Positions 60,393 through 64,000 of a stretch of DNA of 64,000 bases are shown here, piece by piece. The translations under genes and the position numbers were made by a program. A model generated the notes under the pieces. The model worked only from the letters and a program-made list of their open reading frames with translations, was not told where the DNA came from and searched no databases. Positions within the stretch are counted from its first letter, which is position 1. Every line of letters starts with the position of its first letter. Origin of the DNA: Paenibacillus sp. V4I7 (GTDB lineage Bacteria > Bacillota > Bacilli > Paenibacillales > NBRC-103111). The stretch spans positions 682,001 to 746,000 of the forward strand of contig NZ_JAUSZD010000002.1 of the NCBI RefSeq assembly GCF_030817275.1. The letters are read 5' to 3'.

Positions 60393-61160
60393 ATGCTGGT
60401 AGCGGAAAGATGGCAGAGAATCGTTCAGTTGGTGAATGAAAGAGGAAGTATTCGCGTAACGGAGCTCAGCGAGCTGTGCCAAGTAACGGAAGAAACGATA
60501 CGACGTGATCTGGATCGGTTAGAAAGCGAAGGCAAGCTGATGCGCAGCCATGGCGGCGCTGTCAGTGTGAAGGAAGCGCAGTCGGAAGTTCCCTTCATGG
60601 AAAGGGAAACGGCGCATGCGGATTTCAAGAACAGCATCGCGAAGGAAGCGGTATCGCATATTCGAGAGCATGATCGGATCATTCTAGATGCAAGTACAAC
60701 GGCTTGGTATATGGCCAAAATTATTCCCGATATGCCGCTGACGATCATCACGAATTCGATGAAGGTAGCCCTTGAGGTTAGTGGTAAGGAGAAAATCCAA
60801 GTCATTTCCACTGGAGGACTTCTTTCTCCTAAGTCGTTGTCCTATGTAGGGCCACTAGCGGAAAGGTCCTTGGATATGTACCATGTTCATAAGCTATTCT
60901 TATCTTGCAAAGGGGTTCATATCCAGCGTGGAATTAGCGAATCTAACGAGCTGCAAGCGCTTATTAAACGCAAAATGATCAGTATTGCTGATGAAACTTA
61001 CCTACTTGCTGATCATAGTAAATTCGGCATGCAATCTTTGACGCAGGTCGCAGGATGGCCTGAAATCAAGCATGTCATTACAGATGGGCAAACCAATAAG
61101 GAAGACGTGGAACGGATTCGCGAACTTGGCGTGCATGTCCTTCAATTAGATAAAAGTTAA
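60393..61160 (+). CDS. rhaR: DeoR-family regulator of rhamnose catabolism
   Basis: A 255-residue DeoR protein. The N-terminal helix-turn-helix (about 1-57: LSELCQVTEETIRRDLDRLE, with the following HGGAV) precedes a sugar-phosphate-binding DeoRC domain (about 75-230: DASTTAWYMAKIIPD, ITNSMKVALEV, LLADHSKFGMQ). It is the last gene of the rhamnose operon, as in B. subtilis where RhaR controls this pathway, and it probably binds rhamnulose-1-phosphate. The palindrome at 55523 is a candidate target. Confidence 0.9.
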   Translation: MLVAERWQRIVQLVNERGSIRVTELSELCQVTEETIRRDLDRLESEGKLMRSHGGAVSVKEAQSEVPFMERETAHADFKNSIAKEAVSHIREHDRIILDASTTAWYMAKIIPDMPLTIITNSMKVALEVSGKEKIQVISTGGLLSPKSLSYVGPLAERSLDMYHVHKLFLSCKGVHIQRGISESNELQALIKRKMISIADETYLLADHSKFGMQSLTQVAGWPEIKHVITDGQTNKEDVERIRELGVHVLQLDKS

Positions 61161-61174
61161 AATCATTGTTCCTT

Positions 61175-61216
61175 CCATCACCAGTATGTTCTCTCTCGTA
61201 CTGAGGATGGTTTTTT
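61175..61216 (+). terminator. Terminator of the rhamnose operon
   Basis: CCATC-ACC-AGTA / TACT-GAG-GATGG with a 12-base loop and six T. Confidence 0.75.
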
Positions 61217-61272
61217 GTATAACCAAATGCCTCTGAGGAGGGAACGATTAAGGAAGGGAGTTAGCTGCAATC

Positions 61273-62016
61273 ATGAAAGTATCCTTGTTTATTACGTGCT
61301 TAAGCGACCTTGTGTATCCCAAGGTTGGCGAATCTATGGTTCACTTACTTGCAAAATACGGAGTCAAGCTGGACTTCCCTGCGACTCAAACATGCTGCGG
61401 TCAACCTGCCTTCAATAGTGGCTATTGGGATGAGGCGCGAGGTTCCGCGATGACACTGCTTCAAGCATTTGAAGACAGTGATTTTGTGATATCACCTTCG
61501 GGTTCATGCACAAGTATGATTCATCATTATTATCCGAAGCTGTTTGAAAATGATCCTATCAATCTAGCAAGAGCTAATCACTTAGTCGAAAAAACATATG
61601 AATTCACGCAGTTCCTCGTGCAAGTATTGGGTGTTACTGATTTGGGGGCCGTGTTCCCTCACAAAGTGACCTATCATCCGTCCTGCCACGGCAGTCGACT
61701 GTTAGGTGTTAAAGAGGAACCGATGCAGCTGATGCAAAATATCCGTGATTTGGAGCTTGTACCCCTTCCTCATGCGGAGGATTGCTGTGGATTTGGCGGG
61801 ACTTTTGCGGTGAAAATGTGTGATATTTCAGGTGCTATGGTATCTGAGAAGTCGGATCACGTGCTGGAAACAGAAGCAGAAGTGTTAGTTGGACTCGATA
61901 TGGGATGTTTAATGAATATAGCAGGTAATTTATCCTATCGTGGAAAACCCGTGAAGGTCATGCATCTAGCGGAATTATTGGCAGAGGGAGTGAAGCTGGC
62001 GCATGAGCGATCATAA
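61273..62016 (+). CDS. lutA: L-lactate oxidation complex subunit LutA
   Basis: A cytosolic iron-sulfur protein of 247 residues with two CCG domains: TCCGQPAFNSGYWDEA (Cys41-Cys42) and EDCCGFGGTFAVK (about residues 174-176), which hold the unusual iron-sulfur cluster of the LutA/GlpC-type subunits. LutABC together oxidise L-lactate to pyruvate. The ATG follows GAAGGGAG. It overlaps lutB by 14 bases. Confidence 0.92.
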   Translation: MKVSLFITCLSDLVYPKVGESMVHLLAKYGVKLDFPATQTCCGQPAFNSGYWDEARGSAMTLLQAFEDSDFVISPSGSCTSMIHHYYPKLFENDPINLARANHLVEKTYEFTQFLVQVLGVTDLGAVFPHKVTYHPSCHGSRLLGVKEEPMQLMQNIRDLELVPLPHAEDCCGFGGTFAVKMCDISGAMVSEKSDHVLETEAEVLVGLDMGCLMNIAGNLSYRGKPVKVMHLAELLAEGVKLAHERS

Positions 62017-63520
62017 ACCTAGTGGGACCGTCAAGGAAAGATCCAAAGTCGCACTGAACAATGACTTTCTTCGCAATGCGGTTAAGTTCACGACCGAACG
62101 GCTTAAAAACGGTAAACTAGGCGCCTCCGAAGAGCTTGGGAACTGGGAAGAATGGCGTGAGCGAGGCAGGCAAATTAGGCTGCATACGATTGCACACTTG
62201 GACTATTATCTTGGCAAATTCGTTGAAAATGCGAGAGCGCAGGGCGTGCATGTTCACTTCGCAGCAGATAGCGCAGACGCTGTTCGTTTGACGATGCAAA
62301 TCGCCGAGCACAAGAAGGCGAAAAGTGTAGTTAAGTCCAAGTCGATGGTTTCCGAAGAATTGCATATCAACCATGCGCTTGAGCAAATCGGTGTCGAGGC
62401 GATTGAAACGGACCTTGGCGAATATATTATTCAGCTGGCAGGCGAGACGCCTTCGCATATTATTATTCCGGCGATTCACAAAAATCGCTATCAGATCGCC
62501 GATCTGCTTTCTGAGGATGCTGGCGAGAAACTTGAGCCGGACACAGGGATATTGGCTGGCTATGTTCGAAGAAAACTGCGTGAGAAGTTTCTTGAAGCTG
62601 ACATTGGGATGACGGGCTGTAATTTTGCTATTGCGGATACGGGATCTATCGTTCTTTTTGAAAATGAAGGCAATGCGCGGATGGTTAGTACCATCCCTAA
62701 GACACAAATCACATTCATGGGCATGGAGCGAATCATTCCTACATTGGACGATCTCGAAGTCATGGCGACCCTGCTGCCGCGATCGGCTACAGGACAGAAA
62801 CTAACTGTGTACATGTCTGTGATTTCTGGACCGCAGCGACAACAGGATGGCGATGGACCCGAAGAAATGCACGTCATCATTTTGGATAATGGACGTTCCT
62901 TGCAGCTAGGAGATCCGCAATTCCAGGAATTGCTGAACTGTATTCGCTGTGGGGCATGCTTAAATGCTTGCCCAGTTTACCGCCATATCGGCGGTCACGC
63001 CTACGGCGGTGTATATAGTGGTCCGATCGGCGCTGTGCTTACGCCGGCACTTAATAAAAATGTCGACCAATGGGACGATATTGCAAGTGCTTCAAGCCTG
63101 TGCGGTGCCTGTTATGAGGCATGCCCAGTGAAGATACCGCTGCATGATATGCTCATTTATCTCCGTCAACGCAAAGTGGAACGCGGGGCGACGGATTTTG
63201 TTGAGAAGGTCGGCATGAAAGGCTTTAATTTCTTGATGTCCGACGCAAAGCGGGTTAAAGCGTTAATTAAACTCGGCCGTATTGGGCAGAAATTGTTAGT
63301 TCGAGATGGTCATATCAAAGCGAAGATAGGTCCGTTGAAAGGTTGGAATTCCTACCGTTATGCGCCAAGCATGGCGAAGAAGACATTCCGTGAATCGTGG
63401 AAAGACATCGAGCAGGGATTAGAAGGCACCTTCCCTGAACTTGATTCTGTGATGAAAGCCCGCATGGAGAAGCTTGTGGCAGATCGTAAAGACGGCGGAG
63501 GAGGACATCATCATGGCTAA
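62003..63520 (+). CDS. lutB: L-lactate oxidation complex subunit LutB
   Basis: A 505-residue protein with an N-terminal LUD domain and a C-terminal ferredoxin-type segment carrying two 4Fe-4S motifs: CIRCGACLNACPVYRHIGG (about residues 313-331) and CGACYEACPVKIPLHDML (about 368-385). It transfers electrons between LutA and LutC and the respiratory chain. It overlaps lutA by 14 bases and lutC by eight bases. The His/Gly-rich C-terminal end (GGGGHHHG) is unremarkable for the family. Confidence 0.92.
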   Translation: MSDHKPSGTVKERSKVALNNDFLRNAVKFTTERLKNGKLGASEELGNWEEWRERGRQIRLHTIAHLDYYLGKFVENARAQGVHVHFAADSADAVRLTMQIAEHKKAKSVVKSKSMVSEELHINHALEQIGVEAIETDLGEYIIQLAGETPSHIIIPAIHKNRYQIADLLSEDAGEKLEPDTGILAGYVRRKLREKFLEADIGMTGCNFAIADTGSIVLFENEGNARMVSTIPKTQITFMGMERIIPTLDDLEVMATLLPRSATGQKLTVYMSVISGPQRQQDGDGPEEMHVIILDNGRSLQLGDPQFQELLNCIRCGACLNACPVYRHIGGHAYGGVYSGPIGAVLTPALNKNVDQWDDIASASSLCGACYEACPVKIPLHDMLIYLRQRKVERGATDFVEKVGMKGFNFLMSDAKRVKALIKLGRIGQKLLVRDGHIKAKIGPLKGWNSYRYAPSMAKKTFRESWKDIEQGLEGTFPELDSVMKARMEKLVADRKDGGGGHHHG

Positions 63521-64000
63521 ATCAGATGCAGCATTTCTCCAGAAGCTTCAACAAGAAGCCCTTAAGGATCAGGAGGCCTTCTTTGCTAATATTTCGAATC
63601 GGCTAGGCAGAGCAAAGCCAATGCAAACAGCCCCCGCGCACCCTATGAAGGGGGCTCCTGAATTCTGGGGGCAGGTGGATCTCCCACTTGAAGAGCGTAT
63701 TCATTTGTTCATGGCGAACTGGCAGAAGGCCGGAGGTCATACCCAGCGTTTGAAGGGGATGGAAGAGGCGCAAGCCTTCATTGCCGACTTTATCGGCAAG
63801 ACACAAGCGAAGCACTTGATCATTCAGGATCAAGCTGAGCTAGAGCCCCTTCGTGCTGCGCTTGCTGACACGGAAACCGACATCACTGTGTGGAACGCAG
63901 AAGGTGCTGATCCTGCTGCCAAAGATGAGCTTGTCGCGAAGGCCGCTGGAGCGGACATCGGCATCGTGGCCGTCGAACACGCTGTCGCGTACACAGGTTC
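63513..64000 (+). CDS. lutC: L-lactate oxidation complex subunit LutC, N-terminal part (cut by window end)
   Basis: The open frame begins at ATG 63513, after GGAGGAGG, overlaps the lutB stop by eight bases and runs off the right edge after about 162 codons. The sequence (FFANISNRLGRAKPMQ, then a LUD-type domain with DIGIVAVEHAVAYTGS at the edge) matches the LutC family, usually about 240 residues. The last third is not visible. It completes the lutABC operon. Confidence 0.88.
   Translation, partial: MAKSDAAFLQKLQQEALKDQEAFFANISNRLGRAKPMQTAPAHPMKGAPEFWGQVDLPLEERIHLFMANWQKAGGHTQRLKGMEEAQAFIADFIGKTQAKHLIIQDQAELEPLRAALADTETDITVWNAEGADPAAKDELVAKAAGADIGIVAVEHAVAYTG

Noticed and set aside
1-64000. 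CRISPR array, tRNA/rRNA genes or prophage
   Set aside because: No regularly spaced repeat array, no tRNA-like CCA-ended cloverleaf, no rRNA motif and no phage structural gene were noticed.

Overview
The window reads as the chromosome of an endospore-forming, low-to-mid-GC Firmicute of the Paenibacillus/Cohnella type. The signs are a GerA-type germinant-receptor cluster, LplB/YtcP-type sugar ABC permeases next to a membrane-bound AraC regulator, a T-box leader in front of ileS, a YdjO-like cold-shock zinc ribbon, a B. subtilis-type rhamnose operon (rhaEW-rhaA-rhaB-rhaR) and a lutABC lactate operon. AGGAGG-type ribosome sites and TTG/GTG starts are common. This assignment is inferred from gene content; no rRNA is present.

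Layout. 0-6 kb: a leftward coiled-coil gene at the edge, then a rightward spore germination cluster (B-A-C-D-B subunits) and a small acidic protein. 6-9.6 kb: a glycoside hydrolase family 2 enzyme with twin operators, whose terminator has been split by an IS4-family insertion sequence with 10-bp target duplications. 9.6-11 kb: a PadR regulator coupled to a CPBP membrane protease. 11-19 kb (leftward): a sugar ABC transporter (binding protein and two permeases), its AraC-type membrane regulator and an MFS carrier. 19-25 kb: YdjO-like, DUF2663 and CBM9-like proteins, rocD, aspA, a VOC protein and DUF1361. 25.3-28.4 kb: a graveyard of broken glycan genes (DUF1796, two glycosyltransferases, a GDP-mannose dehydratase tail) around an apparently intact cysC.

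28.5-35 kb: rocF, then a rightward GntR - ABC transporter - allantoinase module that probably imports and opens allantoin or a related ureide. 34.9-38.4 kb: T-box leader and a long, eukaryote-like isoleucyl-tRNA synthetase. 38.4-49.7 kb: an M29 aminopeptidase, two AraC regulators each divergent from a small catabolic unit (PhyH dioxygenase; Gfo/Idh oxidoreductase plus alpha/beta hydrolase), a VanW protein, glucuronate isomerase, a YpsA/SLOG-like protein and an MFS exporter. 49.7-54.5 kb: a compact module of GDP-mannose pyrophosphorylase, an alpha/alpha-barrel protein and a GT4 glycosyltransferase, divergent from a small HTH protein and a DUF1861 (GH130-like) protein. This is the best candidate for an undescribed system, possibly mannoside synthesis and phosphorolysis. 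54.6-64 kb: ribosomal protein L25/Ctc, the rhamnose operon, and lutAB with the start of lutC.

Taken together, the window serves plant-polymer and ureide scavenging. GH2, UxaC, rhamnose, CBM9-like and sugar ABC genes supply carbon. Arginase, ornithine transaminase, aspartase and allantoinase release nitrogen. Lactaldehyde from rhamnose can become lactate, which the adjacent lut operon would oxidise.
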